Below, one piece after another: positions 10,689 through 21,063 of a DNA stretch of 62,959 nucleotides. The stretch's first letter is position 1, and each line of letters begins with the position of its first letter. Position numbers and translations under genes: made by a program. The notes under the pieces are model-generated. The model was not told the DNA's origin and made no database searches. It saw only the letters and a list, made by a program, of their open reading frames with translations. The DNA is from Tranzscheliella williamsii. Its lineage: Eukaryota; Basidiomycota; Ustilaginomycetes; Ustilaginales; Ustilaginaceae. The stretch is taken from NCBI GenBank assembly GCA_023212725.1, contig JALBYF010000087.1:1-62959 (forward strand), written 5' to 3'.

Positions 10689-11093
10689 CCTCTTGGGATC
10701 ATACAAGGCAGTGAATAGAAGCGGACGGAACGCACTTGTAAATATGCCAAGTTTGGGTGAGTAGCGAACCGACTGGCCTGTGCAGCTAGTTAAATTAGGA
10801 GGTGTGATGAATGGGAATCTAACTACTCCTCCATTTCGGAGAATTAGCCATGCATCCACATACGCACGACTACCCACACTCTCATAACTGTACGTTACCT
10901 AGCCTCGCCATACAACACGAGCCGAGTCACCGTCAAGGTCGTGGCTTGCTTCGACTGTCCGAACACCGCAGATTCCCACAGCCGCGGCGACTGCATCCTG
11001 ATTTGGCTCACGACAAGCCGAGTATGCGCACCTCGCGATCGTGAGAGCCCGTTGTGACTATTGTGATTGCGCCGCAGGCACGCATTGCTCCCA
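10689..11093. promoter_or_regulatory. Divergent promoter region RBM18-like / DOP1
   Basis: These 405 bases lie between divergent start codons. An ATTGTGATTG element sits at about 11060-11069, just before the DOP1 ATG, and the same motif recurs in other intergenic regions here. No canonical TATA box is obvious. Confidence 0.45.
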
Positions 11094-14000
11094 ATGACGG
11101 ATCCGCTCGAGCGGCAGACGAGCAATGATGCCAGCTCACTTCGAGGCGAGAGCTCAAGAGACACACTGGCGCGCGCTCGAAAGGGCAGCAGCACCTCGCT
11201 CAGCTCGCTTCCCTCCCGTCTCGCCCAACCACCAGCAGTCAAGCCCTCCTCCGCTGAAGTTCAGCTCGATCTGAGCTCGGCAACGCCCGAGGCTCGTAGC
11301 TCCTATCCTTCTGCAGCGCGTGGCCGCGTCAAGCCAAGCAATCCGGCCACCTCAAGCCCGAGTGCTGCTACCGCCGGCTCCAAAGCAAGCGCCAGAATCA
11401 GCACCATCGCATCCAGCGAGCTCTGGAGAAGCAGCGCCGCTAAGAGAGCCGAGAAGGCCTGGGCTTTGCAGACCGAAAGGTCCCTTTACACGGATCCCAA
11501 GTTCAAGAAGTTCCTCGCTACCGTCGAGAGGACGCTGGCAACCTTCGACAGCGTCAGCGAGTGGGCGGACTTCATCTCGTTCTTAGGGAGGCTGCTCAAG
11601 GCGTTCCAGTCCCATCCTAGCTACAATGTCATACCTCGCAAGCTTATCGTGGCAAAGCGTCTCGCCCAGTGTCTCAACCCCGCTCTACCTTCCGGTGTTC
11701 ACCAACGTGCGCTCGACGTATACCACCACATCTTTGCTGCGATAGGTGCTGATGGCCTTCGAAGAGACTTGCACATCTGGACGAGTGGGCTTCTTCCCTT
11801 TTTCCAGTATGCCTCCACCTCGGTCAAACCTTCCTTGTTGGCCATCTACGAGAAGTTTTACCTTCCTTTGCAGGAAGACCTGAGGCCACTGACAAAAGCG
11901 CTACAGATCGCCTTGTTACCAGGACTGGAGGAGGAAACGAGCGAGTATTATGACCGAACACTCCGGCTGCTGGACCGAATCTCGGAGGCTGTCAACCAGC
12001 CATTCTTCCTGCAGTGCCTCTGGCTTAGTCTGGTCACCACCCCCTCCGTCCGCCTTGCCAGTCTCAACTACCTTACTCGAAGGATGCCAGCGCTCGACAA
12101 CGTTCCAGATCCAACCAGTCTCGTTGGCAAGGACCTAGGTCTCATGGTAAGAGGACTGTCGCAGGCCTTGGAAGACGAGAGTTTGCTCGTCCGAAGAAAC
12201 ACGCTTGAGATCCTTGTGACGAACCTACGGCTAGACAAGCCCATCTTCCAGAAGTACATCCGGCTTTCAGACCAGATCCGCCTAGTCCGCTCCGCCCTCA
12301 GTGTCGTCCTGCGCAAGGACCTCAGTCTCAATCGCAGACTCTATAGCTGGCTGCTCGGACCTGACGAGGTTGCCCTCTCCCAAGTCAACTTTCTCGCTGC
12401 CAACGCTTTGGACGTGGTCAGGAGGGCGCTCAAACAGGACTTCGAGGCCAGCTCCACCGACCAAGCAGAGCGTCAAAGGCCATATCGCATATTCGTCTCC
12501 CTACTTGACAAGTGGGAAATCGGGCAGTCGCTGACCCAAGCCCTCGTCCTCGATGCCTTTCAGGCTATCAGCATACGCGTAGCTCGCGGCCAAGAAGAGG
12601 AATTGATGACAACGGCCAAGATGCTCTTCGAAATCGTAGACCCCTTTTTGTTGTATGGTCAATTCTTACAGGCCATCGAAGAGTACTTCACGAGCTCAGC
12701 AACTGCGGACGTTGGCTCCACCAACACGTCCATCGACCAGCTTCCTCCAGCTCGACGCTTTTCTCCTGTCGCGCTCCTATGCTTCATCTTCAAGGCCTTC
12801 CACGTGCACGACGAAGAGACCAAGCAAATCCATGTCCCACTCCTCTTTTCTGCGACTGCGGAGCTTCTCGACCGTCAGCTCAGCGATTCACAGCAGCATG
12901 ACGAACAAGGAGTTGTTCGATCCCTCGATACGTTAGAATTGCTGAAGCTGCTCATTACCGTCATGCCGTCCCGCGTCTTTGTAGGCGCTAATCATCAAGA
13001 CAAATTCAATGTTGACCCTCGATCACAATCCAGCGATTTTCTGGAGAGCGCCCAAGCATTCTACGCTTCGAGCGAGACAGATAGTCAGCATGCGGGTCGC
13101 CACTTTATTGGCTTCAAGGACAAAGTATCTGCCGCGGCCTTGATCAAGTTGTTGGCCAGGGTGGTGACCCTTTGTGGCGCCCAGATGTCGCTCAACCCCG
13201 GTCCCGCCAGCAAAGAGCTCTTCGTCAGGGCTCTTGACGTCTTCGCCGACATGGTCCGAGTCATTGACGGATCTGAAGCGCCAGAGGAGAGAGAGGCTAC
13301 GAAGAGGTCAGATGGCGAGCTACAACAACAGATCACATGGGATGCCTCCAACTGGACACTGTCTCTCCTACCCTACCTTAATGATGCAGCAAGCTTCGCA
13401 GAGGTGGAGAGAATCATTGAAGTACTTATCTCCTGTCATATCTGCCGTGCTCTAGCGACGCCTGCCGATTTAGATCCGCCTTCGGTTCTTGATAGGATCG
13501 TAGCTCAACTCATGCGGTACTTAGATCCCCACAAGTCTCCCTACCATGTCCGGGCCGTCGAGCTGATGTGGGCAACTCATAAGGTCACTCAACGCTATCG
13601 GCTGGAGACAGTCCTCTCGTCCAGGCTGAGCCGCGGCTCATCCGCTCAAAAAAGGAAAGCAATGCTCGCCTTTGGAACGTTCTGGAGGCTCTCTGAAAAC
13701 AGTCCCACTGACGAATTGCGGACCCCTTTATTCCTATTGCTCGACCTCCTTCGTCAGCCCGACTTTGAAGAGCGACAACTCGCGGAGGCTTGGCTGCGGA
13801 CCAACCTGCGTTCCTATGCCAAGGTAGCCGACCCTCTCCTGCAACTGCTCTGGCAGTGTCAGCCTCTGACCCAACTCGAGACATTGTCATTACAGGGCGT
13901 GCAAATCAGCCGTTCGATCTACTTGGAGCCGTTCAACCAGCAGCAGGTTCTATATGCCCTGCAAACTCTGTTGTCCCTCTCGCGTTTTGGGGGTCATGGC

Positions 14001-17000
14001 TTTTCGAGAGCTTTAGGCAACACCCTGCTGTCCACCTCCCTGAGTAGCAAGACGAAGCAGTGTATCAAAGCGGGACTGGCTACAGCTTCTACAAGCTACC
14101 TCGACGCTATTCTGGACGAGTGCTGTCGATGGATAGGTCTGCAAACATCGAAGGACCTTGAAGCGATCGCTGGACCTGTTCAAGACGCTATCTGTGCTGC
14201 TGCCGTAGACCTGGCACAGACCGTTGTTCAGAGAGGGTCCTTGCCCGAGTCGCGCCTGGATCGCTTCGAAGGGCTGCTGCTCGAATCGCTCTTGGTCGCC
14301 ATCAACGCTGGTTGCATATCAGTGCAGAACAAGCTGCTACATACTTGCCATGGCGTGCTTTCTGCCAAAGCCTCCTCTGTGGACAGGGTTGTCCGTACAC
14401 AGCGTCAGCCATCTTACCACGACCATGCGCAGATGCCTGAAGACCATCGCCGACGCGAATCGGCGGGCAATGTCGAGCCATCCTCTCCCATCTTCTCGTC
14501 CAAGCCTTCTTTGGCACCAAAGTCCGGTCCAAGCCAGCAGCCTCACCCCTTGCTGCTTGTCACCATACAGCGTGGGCTCTCTGCCGAGTCCAACTTTCCG
14601 ATCGCGCAACACTGGTCCGACTTTGTCCTCATGACACTGCCGCTCTACCGCAAGAGTGTCGGCTCAATGCTGTTGCCGCTCAACGAGACCCTCTGTGGGC
14701 TGCTCGACACAGCTACCTTGGAGATCGGCAAATCGTATATCCCAGGGCCGAGCCGACCCACCTTTGGAGCCGAGCTGGTAGTCCAGCCTGTTGATGCTAG
14801 CTGCCGTTACCTGGAGACGGACGTTACGCTACTGATCAACCTGGCAGAACGAACATTGATGCAGGCTGCTGGTGGGTCCTTTGAAGAGCCGCAGACATCT
14901 GGTGGCCGTGAAGCGCAATCTTCTCTGGCTCTGACAAACCCTGAAAAGGTTCCCTCGACCACCAACTCAGAAGCGACTTCCGGCTTGCTTGGCTACGTCT
15001 CGAATGTCTTCTATACGGACTCGAACGAAACAGCTGACAAGCTAGAATCCTTCACCGAAGCCCGCAACCGTGCGTTCCTAATGACGATTCGGACATTACA
15101 CCGAGTGTGGGCCGCCTGCCAGATCGAGCTCTCGCCTTTGGATGCCAAATCGCTGTCACTGGAGACGCTGATGTCGAAAATTAGGTTGCGATGCCAGCGT
15201 GCTTTCGATCGCCTCTACCGTGCACATCCTGCGGAAACGATTGAGTCGCTGATCGACTGTTGGCAACGTACTTCGAAAGCGGAAAAGGAGAAGACCGAAG
15301 GAGGCGTTAGAGCCCTCTTTGAGATCCTAGATGCTGTCGCACCGAGCGCTCAAATTCTTGTGACATTCCTGTGCGATGTCTTAGGGTCTAGGACCAATAA
15401 GCACGAAGCCGAGCGGGTCCGGAACGGCATGTCGGCCGTCAACTTGTCGGACGCCACGCTTTTCTCGTTCTTGGATGCGGTACTCTCAAGGATGGAGCAG
15501 ACGGAGGCGGCACAAGTGTGGCCTGTGATGGTCATCTTCGTCAAGGACTTTGTCGCCAATGGCATGAGCCGCAAAGTGCACGTCTATCCCGTGCTGCGGG
15601 TCTTTACCACTCTGAGCGAGAAGCTATGCCAAACAACATTGTTCGAGGATCGCAAGGTACGAAGGGAATTGCTGGACAACTACGTTAAGCTGATGGACTC
15701 TAGCATCCTCATCTCGGGACGCTCATTCGATCAATCCACTTGGATCCGGCGTTCGGGACGAGACAATCTCGAGGACCTGGATAAAAAGGCCGCTGAATTT
15801 GCCGCCGAGCTTACGGATGAGAAGAATCCGAGTCCGGGCGAGGCCGCTGCGCCAGTCAGCGTCATCGAGGCCATCAACTTGTTCCTGGCCCTGCGCGGCC
15901 TGCCTGCGCTACGCAAGCTGCAGATGGACGCCGACAGGACAAACGGGCTGATCTCCAACGCGGTGTACTACATCGTGGCGCCAGCTCTACGCATGAAGTC
16001 CCGCACGCTGGAGGTGGAGGCAGATGTTTTGGCTGTAGCGAGCGAGATTGTCCGCATGCCAAATAGCGTCAAAGTCTGGCGCAGCACGATCAGCGACCTC
16101 TTCGCGGATGGCCGATTCTTTTCTATGGGTGCGCAGAGTGCGGTGAGGTGGAAGCCGATCGTTCTGGCCTTGATGACGCAGGACAAGGAGAGGATGGTGG
16201 AGCTGCTGGGCAAGATCACAGCATCCGCCGCCACTGCCAACATTTTCAGCAACCGGGAGCTCGAGATGGTCGCCCGAGCGCTCAACCTCCGCCGGCTCTC
16301 GTTCACCATCTTTTCGGGCGAAGAAGATGCGTTCCTTACGCAGCTACCGAGTATACAGGAAAAGGTGGTAGACCTTCTCCGGTCGAATGTGTCGGCGGTG
16401 GTACATGCGGAGGTCTATCTCTGCATGCGCATCCTGATTGTGCGCTTCTCCGCTCGGCATCTTTCCTCCTTCTGGCCAGTATTGATGACGGAGCTCATGC
16501 GTCTCTACGACGGAATAGCAGCAGCGTCGGCTGCCGACGAAGCGCCCCTTCAGGACAAAGACTCGCGTCATCTGCTGCTTTCGACGCTGAAGCTGCTCGA
16601 TCTGTTGGTGCTACTGCAGCCCGAGGATTTCCAGATCAACGAATGGCTCTTCATCACCGATACGATCGACGCGGTGTACCCTTCCGACGACTTCCAAAGC
16701 GAGACGTTACTCGACCAGCTCGCCGAGGCCTTTCAGAGTGTAGGCGCTGGAGGCAACGGCGGCACAGGCGGCGCAGTAAGAGCGAAGACAGCTGACGTAC
16801 GCAGCCTAGATGGAGACGATCTGCCGCATGAAGGCGCCGTCAATGGAGGCGTGCGCCGCAGAAGAGGCCTACAACTAGGCCACGTGAAGACGATCAACAG
16901 CGTGCATGAGCTCGTTCCCTTCCTGCAGTCCATCTCGCAGCTATCCTTCGAAGGCAACTACTCCGTTCTGCCGGTCGACCACGAACAGGTCGATGCCTGC

Positions 17001-17051
17001 CTGCTCGCCGACATGTTCGACAGCGGCGACGAGGCGGCCGGCCACGCTTGA
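11094..17051 (+). CDS. DOP1: Dopey family protein Dop1 (endosome-Golgi trafficking)
   Basis: The protein has 1985 residues and no evident intron. After a Ser-rich disordered N-terminus (about 125 residues) comes the highly conserved Dopey N domain: LYTDPKFKKFLATVERTL, IPRKLIVAKRLAQCLNPALP, GVHQRALDVYHHIF and LPFFQYASTSVKPSLL. HEAT-like helical repeats follow through most of the chain. The conserved C-terminal part contains SVHELVPFLQSISQLSFEG. I used the ATG at 11094 (CCAATGACG); upstream sequence has no in-frame ATG. Dop1 works with Mon2 and the flippase Neo1 at Golgi/endosome membranes and is essential in yeast; Aspergillus DopA affects hyphal development. Length is somewhat above yeast Dop1 (about 1700), as is usual for basidiomycetes. 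Confidence 0.95.
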   Translation: MTDPLERQTSNDASSLRGESSRDTLARARKGSSTSLSSLPSRLAQPPAVKPSSAEVQLDLSSATPEARSSYPSAARGRVKPSNPATSSPSAATAGSKASARISTIASSELWRSSAAKRAEKAWALQTERSLYTDPKFKKFLATVERTLATFDSVSEWADFISFLGRLLKAFQSHPSYNVIPRKLIVAKRLAQCLNPALPSGVHQRALDVYHHIFAAIGADGLRRDLHIWTSGLLPFFQYASTSVKPSLLAIYEKFYLPLQEDLRPLTKALQIALLPGLEEETSEYYDRTLRLLDRISEAVNQPFFLQCLWLSLVTTPSVRLASLNYLTRRMPALDNVPDPTSLVGKDLGLMVRGLSQALEDESLLVRRNTLEILVTNLRLDKPIFQKYIRLSDQIRLVRSALSVVLRKDLSLNRRLYSWLLGPDEVALSQVNFLAANALDVVRRALKQDFEASSTDQAERQRPYRIFVSLLDKWEIGQSLTQALVLDAFQAISIRVARGQEEELMTTAKMLFEIVDPFLLYGQFLQAIEEYFTSSATADVGSTNTSIDQLPPARRFSPVALLCFIFKAFHVHDEETKQIHVPLLFSATAELLDRQLSDSQQHDEQGVVRSLDTLELLKLLITVMPSRVFVGANHQDKFNVDPRSQSSDFLESAQAFYASSETDSQHAGRHFIGFKDKVSAAALIKLLARVVTLCGAQMSLNPGPASKELFVRALDVFADMVRVIDGSEAPEEREATKRSDGELQQQITWDASNWTLSLLPYLNDAASFAEVERIIEVLISCHICRALATPADLDPPSVLDRIVAQLMRYLDPHKSPYHVRAVELMWATHKVTQRYRLETVLSSRLSRGSSAQKRKAMLAFGTFWRLSENSPTDELRTPLFLLLDLLRQPDFEERQLAEAWLRTNLRSYAKVADPLLQLLWQCQPLTQLETLSLQGVQISRSIYLEPFNQQQVLYALQTLLSLSRFGGHGFSRALGNTLLSTSLSSKTKQCIKAGLATASTSYLDAILDECCRWIGLQTSKDLEAIAGPVQDAICAAAVDLAQTVVQRGSLPESRLDRFEGLLLESLLVAINAGCISVQNKLLHTCHGVLSAKASSVDRVVRTQRQPSYHDHAQMPEDHRRRESAGNVEPSSPIFSSKPSLAPKSGPSQQPHPLLLVTIQRGLSAESNFPIAQHWSDFVLMTLPLYRKSVGSMLLPLNETLCGLLDTATLEIGKSYIPGPSRPTFGAELVVQPVDASCRYLETDVTLLINLAERTLMQAAGGSFEEPQTSGGREAQSSLALTNPEKVPSTTNSEATSGLLGYVSNVFYTDSNETADKLESFTEARNRAFLMTIRTLHRVWAACQIELSPLDAKSLSLETLMSKIRLRCQRAFDRLYRAHPAETIESLIDCWQRTSKAEKEKTEGGVRALFEILDAVAPSAQILVTFLCDVLGSRTNKHEAERVRNGMSAVNLSDATLFSFLDAVLSRMEQTEAAQVWPVMVIFVKDFVANGMSRKVHVYPVLRVFTTLSEKLCQTTLFEDRKVRRELLDNYVKLMDSSILISGRSFDQSTWIRRSGRDNLEDLDKKAAEFAAELTDEKNPSPGEAAAPVSVIEAINLFLALRGLPALRKLQMDADRTNGLISNAVYYIVAPALRMKSRTLEVEADVLAVASEIVRMPNSVKVWRSTISDLFADGRFFSMGAQSAVRWKPIVLALMTQDKERMVELLGKITASAATANIFSNRELEMVARALNLRRLSFTIFSGEEDAFLTQLPSIQEKVVDLLRSNVSAVVHAEVYLCMRILIVRFSARHLSSFWPVLMTELMRLYDGIAAASAADEAPLQDKDSRHLLLSTLKLLDLLVLLQPEDFQINEWLFITDTIDAVYPSDDFQSETLLDQLAEAFQSVGAGGNGGTGGAVRAKTADVRSLDGDDLPHEGAVNGGVRRRRGLQLGHVKTINSVHELVPFLQSISQLSFEGNYSVLPVDHEQVDACLLADMFDSGDEAAGHA

Positions 17052-20000
17052 CAGTGTCCAACACCAGTGTCTCGTCCCCGCTACGCTCTCTCTCTTTCTC
17101 CCCATTATTTCCCTTGCTCCGTATGCTATATCGCTCAGTGTGGTCCAATAGTGCGCTGACACAGTATATTCGAGTAGCGGCCACTGGTGACCCAGCCCGC
17201 AGAAGCCGAGGCTAGGCCGTGATGACCGACGATGTCGGCTCCGCTCGCCTCGGTTTGTCTGGCCAGCAGCGGGACCGTTTCGTGAGAAAGCGAGCGGGCA
17301 AGCGGGGCCTACGTGCCGAATTTCGCCTGTCGTCGTGCCGGGCGGCGGAACTCAGCTGGTAGCGGTGGGGCCGGCCCTGCTTGCGGATGATACGCGGTGT
17401 TTGGTAGATGCTCGCCACACCGACGCAGAGGCTCGACTTGATACAAGGAGAACGCGCTCGATGCTGTCAAACTACCGGCCGATGCAGGGTCAGCTGTAGT
17501 ACTCGGGTCGCGGGCGGGGTCGGCTGTACGGCATGCGAGAGTGACAGACAGGCGCAGCGAGCATGCAGGCGCGGAAAGCGAGACACCTGTGCAAGGAGGC
17601 AGGGAAAAGAAGCTGTTTCGCACCCTTGGCTAGGACCCGCGGTTCGTGCAGGCCGGAGAAACAGCGTGACACGCTCCGATCAAAAGGACATGTGGGTAGC
17701 GGCGATTTCCCGCGTTATCTTTCTCGCATAGACTCCCACTGCAGGCCCGATACGATTCCGTGCGGCCGCAGCAGTGCACAGCGATCGGGAGAGCAGCCGA
17801 TCTGCCGCCTCAATGCACCGCATCATCGAACATTGCTGCATGCGCTGCGCCGACACTACCAGCTGCGAGATGTGGAAAGCATGTCTACCGCTGTCTGCGT
17901 GACAGACTGACGGCGCATCCCCCCGTGTCTCGAAACACAGACGGGGGACTTGGCATTCGATGCCGACATACGCAGCATGGGTTGACGGGTGTCAGGAGAG
18001 ACGGCTTAGATGCACCGAACTCGGCGAACGACGTGCGCATATCGAGATGCTTTCCCACACCGGACGAACAATGCGGCATAGACCTCGCGCACACCGCCCA
18101 CTAGTAGGTGAGATAGAGGCATGACGAGCAGCGACCCTCGCAGGCCACGCATCGGAAGCGCTGGCTTGCCTGGGAAGAGATCAGCGGGAGGTGTACAGCT
18201 ACGTGGGCTCGGGAATGTATCAATAAGCCACGTAGAGACCTGCAATGAGCAAGGTTCGTTCTTTGCTGCTTCTTTATGCAGATGAACGATCTGGATGCAG
18301 GCGCGCTGCACGACCACGCAATCCTCTTCGCCCCGCCGTACGCGAAAAGCGTCGACACGATTCTATGCAGCTGCAAACGTAGCGTCAGCACCTCGACACG
18401 CAACAACAGCTCATCAGGACTGCGCCCACCTAACCACGATGCTTGACACATTCTAGGCTGCATATCAAAAGTACGTCCCGATCCTGCGCTGTGCCGACAC
18501 GCCGTCACGGGTCCGGACGAGGCGATGTCGCAAAGGCAGTAAATGCACTGCCAAGAGTGCAGGCTTGCCAAGTCAGGCAGGCCCAAAAGGAGGACAGAAA
18601 CCAGGCAATAGTTGTGCATACGATAATCACATTCTGCTCACGAGATGCTCCTGCCACTGGCTTCTTCGACGACCGGGGTCTTTTCGGTCGTTGCCAACCA
18701 CACAACGGAACGATGTCTTTCTTAGGGAAGCAGGAAAGGAGCCGGTCAAGAGCCGTGGAAGCGTACAGAGCCCCAACGCTGAACGTTTTGCTATGCTCAA
18801 ATCGAACCAGGTAGCGACGGCAAAACCGGGCGTGGAATGACTGTGACCGGTCTGATTCCCTTTTGGTTGGTTGCATAAAGTTGCGCCATTCATAGACTAA
18901 ACCTTGTCTGCCTATCGGCTTGTCCTGAACCTAAATTCCAAATGGACCCAGCCTTCAGCGCCAATTCTCGAAATGTATTGTGATTGTGATTATGCCCGGC
19001 CGGATGCGCCATGCACATCACGATCAGACGTTTGGCTCCAGACGAGAGTATGCAGGAGAGCTCAGTGGTGTAGATCCGAGGCTGGCGACAACTTGGCCGG
19101 TCTGAAGGTCAACTAGGTCTGTCGCCATGCTTGCGGTACCCATGACTGGACAAAAGGCGGTGCTGTCAAAAGGCTGGAAGAAGCGGCCCAGTGCGAGTGT
19201 GAGTGCGTTGAGCGTGTATAGACTTTGTGGCTGCACGTGCCCTTGTGCCTGCAGAAAGCCCGTCCGAAGTGCATTCAAACCATATCCGTGAGCTTAAGAC
19301 AGCCTTTCGGCTCCACCTTCTGTGTACTTTGGCTTTCTCTTGGATTCATTTTGCTGCAGCCTTGATGAAGATGGCTTGCTCCAGGTCGGCCAGGTGAGCC
19401 CTCCATGGTTGGTAGCTACAGGCAGAGTCAGCATCAACCAGGACTGGCATTGTGTCTTCGAAGGCAGAACAGGATGCGATTGGCACAAGCGAAGCGCACA
19501 AGAGGCGAGTAGAGGACGACGGGACTGGAATCGAATCGACCCAAGATAGAAAGCAAAGTAATGTGAATGTGTATGTGAATGTGAGGGCCCTTGCAGAAAT
19601 CGCTGCGTCTCGCCTCTGTGCCGCGCGACGTTTCTACTCTCGGCTCCCGGTGCTGCTGTTGGCTGAGCGACTTTGACGTCTCGATCCGTCCGTTACGCTG
19701 CGCTGCCCGGTCCTATCTAGCCGCCTTTTTCGCCAGTGCGTCGCGGCAATCTGGTCAAACTGAACCGTGTGCAGCTTGGCCAGAACAAGTGAATCATACT
19801 CCCATGCTAGGATTCTAGCTTCCGTCGTGGTTTCAGCTGGCTCATCTGGACCAGCTGCCGTTGCGAGAATGGTGTGTCTCAGGGCGTTCCAGTAGTCGCA
19901 TCGCCAAGCTGCCCTTTCCCACTGCGCCGCGCTGCGTATCTCGCTTCTTCTCCCGCTGCTGCTGCTCTTGCTTCTTTCTCGGATGATTTCCTCGCATCCG

Positions 20001-21063
20001 TTCCCTCAGCTGAGCGCAGCACTGATGCTTCTCTCCCACCGACGCGGTCCCCGGCATCAGTATGAGTGTGAGGCTGAGTGCGAGTCCTGCTTCTCTGAAC
20101 TTTCCACCTCCGATCCAATTGCCTCGGTGTTGGTCTCATGTCCTTTCTCGCATCGCTTCCCGTCTGCCCTGCGTCTTCCTCGGTATCTCACACTTATCGC
20201 CATTGCCGCGCTTTGACAATAATCAGCCCGCGCTTGGGTTCATGCAAGTGACTACTCAGCAACGATGCTCTGCTTGCACCGACAGCCATCGTGACGCTCT
20301 TTTGCAGGCTGAGTAGCCTCTCTTGGCCTGCTTGGATTATCTCTGTAGCCAAAATATTCCCATGCTCTGATCCAGGCCGGCTACCCGTCTCTCCTCTGGT
20401 CCCTCTTGCCCTCCCCCCGACCGGCGCCCTGGCGTTCGCTCTTCTTGTCTGCCTTGCCCGCCTTCGCCTGTCAGTGGCAGGCTGCCGTCTGCGCGCTCCT
20501 GACACCGTGACTGTGCACACCTCTACTCGCCTATGCATCGCTTCCCACGACGGCACTCACCTGCGTTTGGCAGATCAGCTGGCTCCCCTTGCATGTAGAT
20601 CTCGCTCGCACCAGGCGCTCTCAGTCGCTCTCGCGGGTTCGCCTTACCTTTGCTTGCCAAGCCGCCAGGCGCACGGCACTTTTCCTCACTCCCGGCCCTC
20701 CCCCACCCTGGCGCAGTAAGCTCTACTGACACTCACCAACATCCCCGCGGGTACAACCTGGCATATCCACTACACTGCGTCCCGGCCGTTCTCAGCATAC
20801 CTCATATTAACGTCTCGCCCTTTCCCATTCATCATCTTCGTCTCCGTCGCACCATCTCTCCGCCCCCTCTTCTGTTTCGTACCTCTTCCATACGCCGCTT
20901 CTTCTCGATTTGAGTGCCTGCTATCCCCAATCCTCTGCTTGCAGCCACGTTTCGCTCGAGTGCCAACGCTCTTCTCTTTGCTCGGCTTTCTGGTCTTAGT
21001 TTGGATCGGCCAAGCAGGCCGTGTGAACTGCCCGGGCTCGTCTATACCTCCAAACTGTCCGCC
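17052..21063. other. 4.0-kb stretch without a convincing gene; CT-rich leader at the right end
   Basis: No open frame here shows domain motifs or continuous coding character; all are short and overlap on both strands. Short imperfect GTGAAT/GTGAGT-type runs occur (about 19200, 19560-19585 and 20060-20085), and a TGTGAT run lies near 18978-18993. From about 20380 to 21060 the + strand is rich in C and T, as expected for the promoter and 5' leader of the serine-rich gene. Such a long gap is unusual in a compact smut chromosome. A non-coding RNA or a large regulatory region is possible, but nothing in the sequence proves it. Confidence 0.5.
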
